64,000 nt of DNA, from contig NZ_CYPU01000018.1 in the NCBI RefSeq assembly GCF_001458195.1, forward strand, positions 1 through 64,000, written 5' to 3'. Numbering within the stretch: position 1 is the first letter of the stretch; each line of letters begins with the position of its first letter. The DNA comes from Ruegeria atlantica. Lineage in GTDB: Bacteria > Pseudomonadota > Alphaproteobacteria > Rhodobacterales > Rhodobacteraceae. This document shows positions 37,908 to 46,683 of this stretch, one piece after another. The translations under genes were made by a program, and so were the position numbers. The notes under the pieces are model-generated. The model did no database searches. It had not been told where the DNA came from and saw nothing but the letters and a program-made list of their open reading frames with translations.

Positions 37908-39920
37908 ATGGCGCGAAACGACCATCTTTTGTCAGTTGGCAATGAGGCACTGACGCCTATGACGTCAGCGATGAACTCGCTGACCGCACAGATTGATCAA
38001 TTGACAGAGGTGGCGGATGCACGTTCGTCCGCCCGTCTTGCCACGCTCAAGACCCGGATGGAGAATTTCTCGGCCAGCGTTACGATGGTTGGGCAGGTCA
38101 AGGCCGGCAAGTCTTCGATCGTGAACATCCTGGCCGGGCGCCCTGCCCTGCTGCCATCGGATGTAAACCCGTGGACGTCGGTGGTGACTACACTGAACAT
38201 CAACACCCGAACCGAAGGCGACAAACGCGCCAAATTTACCTTCTTTGAACAAGAAGAATGGGACAACCTGATGGTCGGCGGCGGCCGTCTGGGTGAACTG
38301 GCAAACCGCGCTGGCGCCGATGACGAGATGGATGACATTCGCCGCCAGATCGGCGAGATGAAGGCTAAATCCGAATCCAGATTGGGCCAGCATTTCGACC
38401 TGATTCTGGGGCAGAGCCATCAATATGATTACTTCGACGAAGAGCTGATCCAGCGCTATGTCTGTCTGGGTGACGAAGATGACCCGGACATCAACCCCAA
38501 AACGGGGCGGTTCGCCGATGTGACGAAGTCGGCAGAACTGTATATGGACATTCCGCAATACCCGATTGCGTTGAAACTGTGTGACACGCCGGGTGTCAAC
38601 GATACCTTTATGGTCCGCGAACAGATCACCCTGCGCAGCTTGCGCGGATCTGAAGTCTGCGTTGTTGTTCTTGCCGCCAGCCAGGCGCTTACAACCATGG
38701 ACATGGCGCTGATGCGGATCATCGCCCAGTTTGAGAACCGGCAGATCATCCTGTTTGTGAACCGAATTGACGAATTGGCGGATCCGGTCAATCAGGTCCC
38801 GGAAATCCGTGACCGTATTCAGGACACGCTCAAGCAGAACAATATCGATGCCAATACCAGCGTTGTCTTTGGCAGCGCATTGTGGGCTGAGGCCGCGTTG
38901 ACCGGCAACCCCGAGATTCTGTCCGATGAATCGCGCGAGGCGTTGAACACGTTCTATCTGGCCGCCGGTTTTGGCGATCAGGCACCCTCGCTCGACAAAA
39001 TCTGGGCGCTGTCCGGCCTGCCCGATTTGTTGTTGGCCATGAACGAGCGCATCACCGAAGGCGCGGGCACCCGTTTGCTGGATCGCGTCCGCCACCGCGC
39101 CCGCAACATAGCCAGCCAAATCCGCGCCACGGCCGTTGCCAAGACCCTTTCAGGCGGTGAAGGTCTCGTGCGTGATCTGGATGGTGTATCGCCAGAGGAC
39201 GCGATTGCCACACTCTCGGATCAATACGAAAAGAAAGTAGCTGAACTGACCGCATCCTTACGTGCGAAGGTGTTGGAGAGACTGAATTCAGCGGAAACCA
39301 ACTTTGTCAAACGTGCAACGGATTCGCTGATTGCCCACCTTGAGCGGAACGACGAACAAGGCACGTGGCAGTATGACCCGGCGGGTCTTCGGACCTTGCA
39401 AAAGGCCGCGTATTTCAGTTTTGCGCGGTCGATGCGCAAAGAAGCAGGTGCGCTTTACAATACGGCGGCCGCAGATATTGAGATGCTGTATCAGAAGATA
39501 CTGGGCAACCACCTGGGTGAGTTCAGTATCGAAGCACCCATTGTTCCGCGTGTCCCACCCCCACTCGGAATTGGACGAACAATCGCACTGGACTTGCAAA
39601 GCACCTGGTGGCGTCGCTGGTGGCAGCGCCGCAAAGGGTTCGAAGCCTATGCAGCCGACTATACGCGCCTGATCGCGTCCGAGGCGAATTCGATCACCAA
39701 GGACATCGAGGAAAATCAGGTTGCAGCCGTGTTGGAAAACGTTCGCGCGATCCTGTCGGATTTCATGCGCGAGCAGAAAGAGACGTTGCTTAGCATTTCG
39801 GCTTCGGCCGAGAGTGACCCAAGCCGCAACGCAGCTCTGGTAGCAGGACTGACACCACAGAAATCGCGTGACGATATTCTGGGCGACATCCTGAAAGATC
39901 TTAGTAACGAGGCAGCATAA
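37908..39920 (+). CDS. Large dynamin-like GTPase (pair 1)
   Basis: A 670-aa dynamin-superfamily GTPase: P-loop GQVKAGKSS (62-70), switch Thr in SDVNPWTSVVT (T90), G3 DTPGVND (226-232) and G4 NRID (285-288). A long helical stalk region follows (about 390-660). Residues W567, W568, W571 and W572 sit in a basic stretch (STWWRRWWQRRK) that looks like a membrane-inserting paddle or tip. Bacterial dynamin-like proteins bind and remodel membranes upon GTP hydrolysis, often as hetero-pairs. The next gene encodes a smaller GTPase and a close paralogue of this one lies at 43020. GGAGG precedes the ATG. Confidence 0.9.
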   Translation: MARNDHLLSVGNEALTPMTSAMNSLTAQIDQLTEVADARSSARLATLKTRMENFSASVTMVGQVKAGKSSIVNILAGRPALLPSDVNPWTSVVTTLNINTRTEGDKRAKFTFFEQEEWDNLMVGGGRLGELANRAGADDEMDDIRRQIGEMKAKSESRLGQHFDLILGQSHQYDYFDEELIQRYVCLGDEDDPDINPKTGRFADVTKSAELYMDIPQYPIALKLCDTPGVNDTFMVREQITLRSLRGSEVCVVVLAASQALTTMDMALMRIIAQFENRQIILFVNRIDELADPVNQVPEIRDRIQDTLKQNNIDANTSVVFGSALWAEAALTGNPEILSDESREALNTFYLAAGFGDQAPSLDKIWALSGLPDLLLAMNERITEGAGTRLLDRVRHRARNIASQIRATAVAKTLSGGEGLVRDLDGVSPEDAIATLSDQYEKKVAELTASLRAKVLERLNSAETNFVKRATDSLIAHLERNDEQGTWQYDPAGLRTLQKAAYFSFARSMRKEAGALYNTAAADIEMLYQKILGNHLGEFSIEAPIVPRVPPPLGIGRTIALDLQSTWWRRWWQRRKGFEAYAADYTRLIASEANSITKDIEENQVAAVLENVRAILSDFMREQKETLLSISASAESDPSRNAALVAGLTPQKSRDDILGDILKDLSNEAA

Positions 39921-39928
39921 GTAGCGAT

Positions 39929-41635
39929 ATGGCAAAAGACTCACAAACCCGTTTCGTCTCGCCCAAAGCATGGGAACGCATTGAGCAGTGGTCCCGCCGC
40001 AAGCCGATCTTTGCACTCATGGGTGAATTCAGTGCCGGCAAATCGACGCTGATGAACTTTCTGCTTCGGTCGCACACGCTACCAACCCAAGTGACGGCCA
40101 CGCAATTGCCGCCCGTCTGGTTTAGTTGGGGCAAGCAATCTGCTTATGTGCAGCGCCATGACGGCACACGCGAAAACATCGAGTTGGATGCGTTGGAGTC
40201 AGTCGGTGTTAACGACGCCCAATTCGTTCGTATTTTTCTTGAATCCGACATTCTCGAAGCGGTTGATCTGATCGACACGCCGGGTATCTCGGACCCCAAG
40301 ATTTCAACCGACGTGTGGCGTCGCGCCGTAGGTCAGGCCAATGGCGTGCTGTGGTGCACGCACGCCACCCAAGCCTGGCGCGAGACCGAACGGGCGACAT
40401 GGGTCGCGCTGCCGGAACGGTTGCAACACAAGTCTTTGTTGTTGGTCACCCGCGCGGATACATTGGGCACGAAGGACCGCCAGAAGGTGTTGCGCCGGGT
40501 CAACCGCGAGGCAGGGCATCTGTTCAATCGATCTATTTTGTTCTCGGCCCGCGATGCGATTACCGCGCGCGACAAGAGCGGCGACGCAGAAATGTGGGGG
40601 CGCAGTGGCGGCGGTAAGATGGTGGACAGCTTTCTTGAGATCACCGAACAGATTATGGACAACCGTGCAGACATGCTGGCGCGCTACCAGATCGACAACA
40701 GCCTTGCCAATATGCCCAGTGTGCAACCTGTCCGCCCTCGCAAACCTAGTGAGAGCGCAGAGCAGCCTGCTCCGCTAAAGCTGGTCAATCCCGTTCAGGA
40801 CGAAGATCTGCAGGACGAAGTCGTAACGAGCTTTCCGATCCGTCCTGCCCGGGTCGAGACACGCTCAGGCGACACTGCACGCGCACCCCGCATTGACGCG
40901 GATGAGGCCGGACGGTTGCGGGCTGAAATGACAGCGATCTCGGAAGAGACCAGGCCCGAAATAGATCAGGACGAATTGCGCTCCTTTTTCCGCGAAACGC
41001 CCAGTCAGCCTCTGAATTTGGCTGATGTTGCCGAGATCCCTTCGGAAGAAAACGCGTTTCTTGAACTGGATGACGAGGATTTCGACGAAGAAGAGACCTT
41101 GGAACTGGAAGCCGAGGCTAATCAGTCTGACACCGCCTCCGATGGTCAGGATCACCTGTTGGCGTCGATCGAGGATAAGCTGGCTGACGCAGCTGAAGAT
41201 GCTGCATCCGAAGACCCCGAAGCAGACGCACAACGCGCTGACACATCTGTGTCGTCAATCGTTGCATTGCTCGCCGAGCAATCGGATGGTGCGGCCGATG
41301 AGTTCGAACTGGAACCCGAAACCAACGGCCTGATCGAAACACAGGTCGTGCCTATGTCAAACGGAACGTCCGAGACCAGGCCCGAGTCTGAAACCCTTGA
41401 GAAATTGCTGAATGTGGAGGCCGGATCAACACTCAGCGCATCGGCGATGTGGCGCGAGATCACAGCTGGTGAGGATCTTCCCGGCGACACGGAAGGCCTG
41501 AAAAAGGTTTTCATGGCCTTCCTGGAAGAGTTCGACAAGATCGCCGCAGAACACGGCGCCCGCGACGCGAAAAAAGACGTTTCAACGCTTCCGAAAACCG
41601 GGAACAAGGGCGGGGCTGAATGGCATGTTTTATAA
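39929..41635 (+). CDS. Small dynamin-like GTPase with long acidic C-terminal region (pair 1)
   Basis: A 568-aa protein. The N-terminal GTPase domain spans about residues 1-250 with P-loop GEFSAGKST (32-40), G3 DTPGISD (116-122) and G4-like TRAD (174-177), plus a motif WCTHATQAWRETER shared with the protein at 45059. A long, low-complexity acidic segment follows (about 265-510; for example ELDDEDFDEEETLELEAE), then a short helical end (about 520-550). No dynamin stalk of normal length is seen, so it probably works together with the large GTPase 8 bases upstream. The acidic region is probably disordered and resembles the linkers of the kinase and FHA proteins downstream. Confidence 0.87.
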   Translation: MAKDSQTRFVSPKAWERIEQWSRRKPIFALMGEFSAGKSTLMNFLLRSHTLPTQVTATQLPPVWFSWGKQSAYVQRHDGTRENIELDALESVGVNDAQFVRIFLESDILEAVDLIDTPGISDPKISTDVWRRAVGQANGVLWCTHATQAWRETERATWVALPERLQHKSLLLVTRADTLGTKDRQKVLRRVNREAGHLFNRSILFSARDAITARDKSGDAEMWGRSGGGKMVDSFLEITEQIMDNRADMLARYQIDNSLANMPSVQPVRPRKPSESAEQPAPLKLVNPVQDEDLQDEVVTSFPIRPARVETRSGDTARAPRIDADEAGRLRAEMTAISEETRPEIDQDELRSFFRETPSQPLNLADVAEIPSEENAFLELDDEDFDEEETLELEAEANQSDTASDGQDHLLASIEDKLADAAEDAASEDPEADAQRADTSVSSIVALLAEQSDGAADEFELEPETNGLIETQVVPMSNGTSETRPESETLEKLLNVEAGSTLSASAMWREITAGEDLPGDTEGLKKVFMAFLEEFDKIAAEHGARDAKKDVSTLPKTGNKGGAEWHVL

Positions 41636-41667
41636 CGTGAAACCAAGGTAGAAGGACGGGAAGCCCG

Positions 41668-42069
41668 ATGTCTATCGAAGCCGCACTGAAATCTGCGATG
41701 GAAACGATACCCGACTGCGTCGCAGCCGGGTATATCGACATGGAAACAGGGATGTTATTGGGGACCAGTGTTCGCGATCAAGAGGACGCCGAAGTGCTGG
41801 ACAGTCTCGCGCTTGCAGTGGCGAACCTGTTTCAGGGCGGCGGCGTGGGTGCTTTTGAAGCATTGCTGCGGAAATCGGGTAATGCTGATACCGAAAATCC
41901 GGGATTTGGGGAAATCGCGGTGTTTTCAAAGGATCGGTTGAACATTTTCTTGCGGACGCAAGCCTATCCGGATCATGTGGTCTGCTACATCTGTCGCAAC
42001 AGCGCGAATGTAGGGTTGGCACTGACAAAATCGCATCTCAGTCTGGGGCCCGTCGCGGCCGCAGTTTAG
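41668..42069 (+). CDS. Roadblock/LC7-like protein
   Basis: A 133-aa protein whose pattern fits a roadblock/LC7 domain over nearly its full length: an N-terminal helix, the strand pair around AAGYIDMETGMLLG, a long helix with FQGGGVGAFEALLRK, and the final strands VVCYICRNSANVGLALT. Roadblock proteins such as MglB form dimers that act as GAPs or scaffolds for GTPases. Finding one between two dynamin pairs suggests such a role here (inference). The similarity is by eye and weak in places. Confidence 0.6.
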   Translation: MSIEAALKSAMETIPDCVAAGYIDMETGMLLGTSVRDQEDAEVLDSLALAVANLFQGGGVGAFEALLRKSGNADTENPGFGEIAVFSKDRLNIFLRTQAYPDHVVCYICRNSANVGLALTKSHLSLGPVAAAV

Positions 42070-42092
42070 ACGGGACCAGAGGGGGTCACGGC

Positions 42093-42953
42093 ATGATGGA
42101 TACAAACATACTCGACTTGCTCAAGGGCATTGGGCGATCATCAGTTGCGCGGCTGGAACCAGCCGTCGCGCTTGCTGGTGACACTGCGGTTGAGCGTCGC
42201 GACAAGGTATTGCAGTCCATCCGTGGCACTGTTTTACCGCGCAGGTTGGAGTTTACGGCTGCCAACGGCGATTGTCTCGCGATTGAGGTTAACAGCTCTC
42301 GGGTTACTGATGTCTTTCGTGTCCGGTCCGGCGTTGCGCCTGATTTTGAGACCGAAGAGCGCGATACGCTGGCTGGCCAATTGGCACAGTTGGTAACCGA
42401 TATTGCCGCGGCGCCTACACCACTCAGCCTGATATCCCTGCGGCCGGACGCCACGCTGGAAGCGGACGATGTCGGAATCACTTTTAGCGAAATCGCTAGT
42501 GCTTGCACGATGATCGAAATGCCTGCTGAACCCGCCATAGCGGTCGTTCCGGACACTGCCGAGCCCGTAAATGACGTGGCACGAACAGATGATGCCAGCG
42601 ATTTGGCCAACCAGTTCTATCTCGGCAGCCAGCGGTTGGCTGTTGGGCGCATCCAGATCAAAGCTGAAGGCGGGGAAATGGTTCAGTCTGACGGCGATTG
42701 TAGTGAAGATCAGCCATTACATGCAGATGAAACTTTGCTGGCGCAGTTCGCATGTGACCTGTCGGGCTGGGATGATGACGCTGCCGCCGCGCTGGATCAT
42801 CCGCAACTGATCGTCATGCGTCCGTCCGGCGGTAAAGGTTCTGGTTTGGCCGTCCTGAATGACGGCAAGGAATTCTCCATGGTCGTTCACGAGGCGCGCA
42901 AGCTAGGCGCCATTGTGAATCTGTGGACATCTCTGACGGAGCGTTCCGAATGA
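42093..42953 (+). CDS. Unrecognised 286-aa protein in dynamin locus
   Basis: No family recognised. The N-terminal part (about 30-135) looks alpha/beta (RRLEFTAANGDCLAIEVNSS, DTLAGQLAQLVTDIAA), then comes an acidic variable linker (about 140-220) and a compact C-terminal part (about 225-280) with LIVMRPSGGKGSGLAVLND and FSMVVHEARKLGAIVNLW, which could be another roadblock-like or related fold. GAGGGGGT precedes the ATG pair at 42093. It lies 23 bases after the roadblock-like gene and 66 before the second large dynamin, so it is expected to work with them. Confidence 0.65.
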   Translation: MMDTNILDLLKGIGRSSVARLEPAVALAGDTAVERRDKVLQSIRGTVLPRRLEFTAANGDCLAIEVNSSRVTDVFRVRSGVAPDFETEERDTLAGQLAQLVTDIAAAPTPLSLISLRPDATLEADDVGITFSEIASACTMIEMPAEPAIAVVPDTAEPVNDVARTDDASDLANQFYLGSQRLAVGRIQIKAEGGEMVQSDGDCSEDQPLHADETLLAQFACDLSGWDDDAAAALDHPQLIVMRPSGGKGSGLAVLNDGKEFSMVVHEARKLGAIVNLWTSLTERSE

Positions 42954-43019
42954 TAGCGCCCGTAATATTCAATTTTTCGATTAATTCAATCTGTGATTGC
43001 AAGTACCCAGGGTAACAGT

Positions 43020-45062
43020 ATGAGTGAAAATAACCGTCGTGAGTTAATTCGAATCGCCGAAGATATGAACGGGGTCAGCAACGACGAGACCCGCCAGTTT
43101 ATTTCACGCATTGTAGGCGATCTATCAAATCTGAAACCGTCAATTGCATTTGTCGGGCAAATCAAGGCTGGCAAGTCCCGCCTTATCAACGGGTTTACAG
43201 GGCAGGCCGAATACCTGCCCTCGGATGTTAATCCGTGGACGACCGTGATCACCGACATGCATTTCGGTCACCCCTCGGGTCGGACCCAAGGGGCCGAATT
43301 TCATTTCTTTGATAACCGCCAGTGGCAGGCGCTGATCGCCGAGGGCGAAGAGCTGCGCAACATGTTCCCCGACGACGAGGACAGCTATAAGCGCGAGATG
43401 ATCGAAGAGCAGGTCGACGCGATGAAAACCCGCGCCCAACTGCGATTAGGCGACAGCTATGAGCAGTTGCTGGGTCAGCATCACGATCTGGAACATCTGA
43501 ACTCGGACGATCTGGCCCGTTATGTTTGTGCGGGTGACGATCCGACCGACAGCGAAGAATACGACCCCGGTTCAGATCGGGGACTGTACAGTGACATCAC
43601 GCGCAAGGCCGAGGTCTACTTTGACATTGGCCATTTTCCGTTCCCGTTGACGGTTACGGATACGCCCGGCGTCAACGACCCACTGCTGATCCGCGAAGAA
43701 ATCTCGCGCCAATACCTCAAGGAATCCGATTTCTTTGTTGTTGTATTGTCCGCGCATCAGGCCCTGTCCCGGGCGGATCTTAAGCTGTTCCGCCTGATGC
43801 AGGCACTGGAACTGGGGCAGATCGTCGTCTTCATCAACCGCGTGGACGAACTGGGCGGCGGCGCTGAGGACGCTAGAAAAGTCCGGACGGACGTGTTGGA
43901 TGGCTTGGAAAAAGCCCTGGGCAACTCGGACATTGATGTTCTGATGGGTAGCGCCCAATGGGCCCATTATGCCTTGACCGGTGACGATACTGGCGTGAAC
44001 CACGATCACGTTCTGGCTTGGCTGCGCGCCCACCCCGAGCAGATGAAGCAATATCTGGACGGTGTAGAAGAGATCAAACAAGGCCCCGGCCCAATCAGCC
44101 GTGAGGGCGTTTTGCGCTTTGCCGCAATGATCGCCTCTGGTCTGCCCGATCTGCGCCGCCACGTTACGCACGCCTTGACCCAAGGGCCCCGTGACGAACA
44201 GCTCAAGATGGCTTGGCAGCACCTTAACAGTTTTGCGCAAGGTGAGCTGGAACGGTCCAAGGCCCATCTGCGCGTAATTGACGACAAAAACTCTGCCGAC
44301 ATGACCGACGGCGACGAAAACGACAAAACATTGGCCGAACTGCGCGCGCTGGTTTCGCAAAAAACCACACAGATCATTGACGATATGGATGATGTGTTGG
44401 CCAATCTTCGCGGCGTCATGGATGACACTGTATCCGAAGCCGTCTCCGCCGTTGTCCGCGGACCGAATGGCGATTCCCCTTTGTTGGCCAAGGGCGGTGA
44501 CACTGAATTGAACTTTTCACCGCTGCGGGATCGCATGCGCGAGCTGGTTCAGGGTGCAACACAGGTGGTGCGGCAACGAATGCTCAGCGAACTTTACGCC
44601 GTCGACATGAACAGCAATGCCGCGCTTCGCGCCCTGCCCGGCTGGCAGGACCCAGCCGATAGTCGGATGAACACCAGTGCGGTTCGATGGTTCCGTCCGG
44701 ATACCACTGCACTGACCCGGGGCATCACCGTGGAATTGCGCGTCAGCTGGCTGTCCCGTCTGATTTCGCGCAAAAGTGTGGTCGCTCGGGCCGAGCGGAT
44801 GATCGTTCAGGAATTCGAAATGATCGGGGACGATCTGGTGGACACGGCGCGCGCCGATCTGCTTGAGCGTCTGAACACCGTTCTTGACCATTATCTGGCA
44901 TTGTTGGCCGGACATCTTGAACAACGGGTCGGAACCGGCCAAACCAATGTTCGTGCAGAAGCACAGGCAGCATTCGATCAGGCGCAACGTGTTGCAGATG
45001 ATCTCGATGCGGTATTCGGCGGCAATAGCGCGGACAAGAAATTAGCAGAGGCTGCGGAATGA
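43020..45062 (+). CDS. Large dynamin-like GTPase (pair 2)
   Basis: A 680-aa paralogue of the protein at 37908. P-loop GQIKAGKSR (46-54), switch Thr in SDVNPWTTVIT, G3 DTPGVND (214-220), G4 NRVD (273-276), then a long helical stalk with a basic, partly hydrophobic tip (SWLSRLISRKSVVARAERM) where the paralogue has its Trp-rich segment. ATG 43020 follows CAGGGTAAC; an upstream GTG at 42993 has no better site. The end overlaps the next GTPase gene by ATGA, indicating coupled synthesis of a hetero-pair. Confidence 0.9.
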   Translation: MSENNRRELIRIAEDMNGVSNDETRQFISRIVGDLSNLKPSIAFVGQIKAGKSRLINGFTGQAEYLPSDVNPWTTVITDMHFGHPSGRTQGAEFHFFDNRQWQALIAEGEELRNMFPDDEDSYKREMIEEQVDAMKTRAQLRLGDSYEQLLGQHHDLEHLNSDDLARYVCAGDDPTDSEEYDPGSDRGLYSDITRKAEVYFDIGHFPFPLTVTDTPGVNDPLLIREEISRQYLKESDFFVVVLSAHQALSRADLKLFRLMQALELGQIVVFINRVDELGGGAEDARKVRTDVLDGLEKALGNSDIDVLMGSAQWAHYALTGDDTGVNHDHVLAWLRAHPEQMKQYLDGVEEIKQGPGPISREGVLRFAAMIASGLPDLRRHVTHALTQGPRDEQLKMAWQHLNSFAQGELERSKAHLRVIDDKNSADMTDGDENDKTLAELRALVSQKTTQIIDDMDDVLANLRGVMDDTVSEAVSAVVRGPNGDSPLLAKGGDTELNFSPLRDRMRELVQGATQVVRQRMLSELYAVDMNSNAALRALPGWQDPADSRMNTSAVRWFRPDTTALTRGITVELRVSWLSRLISRKSVVARAERMIVQEFEMIGDDLVDTARADLLERLNTVLDHYLALLAGHLEQRVGTGQTNVRAEAQAAFDQAQRVADDLDAVFGGNSADKKLAEAAE

Positions 45063-46345
45063 TTGAATTTCCCGGAACCGAACAAGAAGTACGCAAGCTT
45101 GAACGCTTCCTGACCGCCACCGAAAACCTGCCGTCAGAGGCCGGTCTGGACAAGATGCGCGAGCGCGCCTTGTTCCATGCCGAACGGCTTTCGAATGCGG
45201 TCAATATCGGTTTTGCCGGGGAATTCGGGGCCGGGAAATCCAGCCTCGCAAACATGCTGGCCGGGGCGGACATTCTGCCCACGGGTCCGCAGCATCTGAA
45301 ACTGCCATTGGTCATCGTGGCCTATGCGGACGCACCGGAAACCACGGTTGGCTGGTGGGACAAAGAGCCCAAAGTCTATTCCGGCATTGCGCTGGAAAAA
45401 GCCGCGGCTGATAACCCTGATTTTATCTCGGTTGGGTTGAATACCCCTGCCCTGCAAGAGATCTCATTATTCGATCTGCCGGGAACCGGCGCACTGGATG
45501 ACACCTACAAGTCCACTTTTGACCTATTATCCTATGTCGATTGTGCCATCTGGTGCACGAACGGAACCAATGCCTGGCGTGAGACTGAGCGCCACCTGTG
45601 GGCACAAGTTCCGCAAGAGTTGCGTTCGAACAGTTTGCTGGTCGTAACCCACGCGGATCTCCCCCCGGTTCGGGACGCGCTGGACCGTGTTCTGCACCGG
45701 TTGGAAAAAGAAAAAGGTAAATTCTTCCGGTCTGTCGTACCAATCGGCACACCGGTCGCCGTCAAGGCTATGGCGCAAGAACCCGAGCCTGATTTTGATC
45801 TGTGGGAGACCTGTGGCGGTCAAAGTCTGGCCGAACAGGTCCTGCAAGTCGCATCTGAGCGGCGTTTGAAGGATTTGGAAGCTGCCCAAAATGACATCGA
45901 GCAGGAGTTTCTTCCATTTCTGGCCAGCCTGAACATTGCAGAAGCTGAACCAGCGCAGGTCGAAGCGCCCTCGATTCACGCCACGTTGGAATCCGCCCTT
46001 CCCCCGCTTGAAAACCCGATCCTTGAAGACTGGCTGGCGGCAATTGCCAGCATCTATGACGACTTGCGCGAGACTTCGGATATCGAACCCGCCGCATTCC
46101 TGAACAGCTGTCAGGAAATCGTCGAAGATTTTGCAGAGCGTCTGGAGCAAGGGGGCGAAATCGCCACTGAAGCCGACTGGATTCCCGGTGAGTTTGAAAA
46201 GGCCACTGATCTTCTTTTGCTGCTGCAATTCGAAAGCGGTGACGCGCCACTGAAGGACGCTATCAGCATCCTCGCCCAGCTCAGCGACAACCTCGCCTGG
46301 GCCGGCAGCCGCGTCGATTCAGTTCAGGCAAAAACCGGAACTTGA
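45059..46345 (+). CDS. Small dynamin-like GTPase (pair 2)
   Basis: A 428-aa GTPase paralogous to the protein at 39929. P-loop GEFGAGKSS (54-62), G3 changed to DLPGTG (139-144), THAD (197-200) at the G4 position, and the motif WCTNGTNAWRETER shared with its paralogue. The C-terminal third is helical and acidic but lacks the very long low-complexity tail of the pair-1 protein. The G3 threonine-to-leucine change (DTPG to DLPG) is common in dynamin-like proteins. Translationally coupled to the large GTPase; last gene before a 338-base gap. Confidence 0.87.
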   Translation: MIEFPGTEQEVRKLERFLTATENLPSEAGLDKMRERALFHAERLSNAVNIGFAGEFGAGKSSLANMLAGADILPTGPQHLKLPLVIVAYADAPETTVGWWDKEPKVYSGIALEKAAADNPDFISVGLNTPALQEISLFDLPGTGALDDTYKSTFDLLSYVDCAIWCTNGTNAWRETERHLWAQVPQELRSNSLLVVTHADLPPVRDALDRVLHRLEKEKGKFFRSVVPIGTPVAVKAMAQEPEPDFDLWETCGGQSLAEQVLQVASERRLKDLEAAQNDIEQEFLPFLASLNIAEAEPAQVEAPSIHATLESALPPLENPILEDWLAAIASIYDDLRETSDIEPAAFLNSCQEIVEDFAERLEQGGEIATEADWIPGEFEKATDLLLLLQFESGDAPLKDAISILAQLSDNLAWAGSRVDSVQAKTGT

Positions 46346-46683
46346 CGCCTACCCGTTTTAATTGAGCCGCAATGCAGCGATTCGAAGCCCTCAGAATCGC
46401 GCGTTTATTGTTTCGGATTTAGTGACCAATCCGCAAAAAACAGGCACTCAGTCCGCAAGTATCACCGCTAGAAAATCAACATTTAGATATTTGTATGAGA
46501 AAGGGCGCGATATATAGATTTTCTTTGCGCTGGGTTCTTAGTGAAGCCATCGGGCGGCCCCAATAAAGTCAAATTTGAAACGTCTAACGTACATGAGTGT
46601 CCTGCGGTTGTGTTTGGTTGTGAGTTCGCGGGCTGAAAGCCCAGTTAAGTAAGCCGCAAAACGATTAGAACGGGCGGAAAGAA
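46346..46683. other. Intergenic region with probable promoter of the kinase-phosphatase operon
   Basis: No open frame of note. The segment is AT-rich around 46470-46520 and contains a small hairpin GGGCTGAAAGCCC near 46630 and GGGCGGAAAG just before the kinase ATG. It separates the dynamin genes from the kinase gene, so the two halves probably have separate promoters. Confidence 0.4.
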
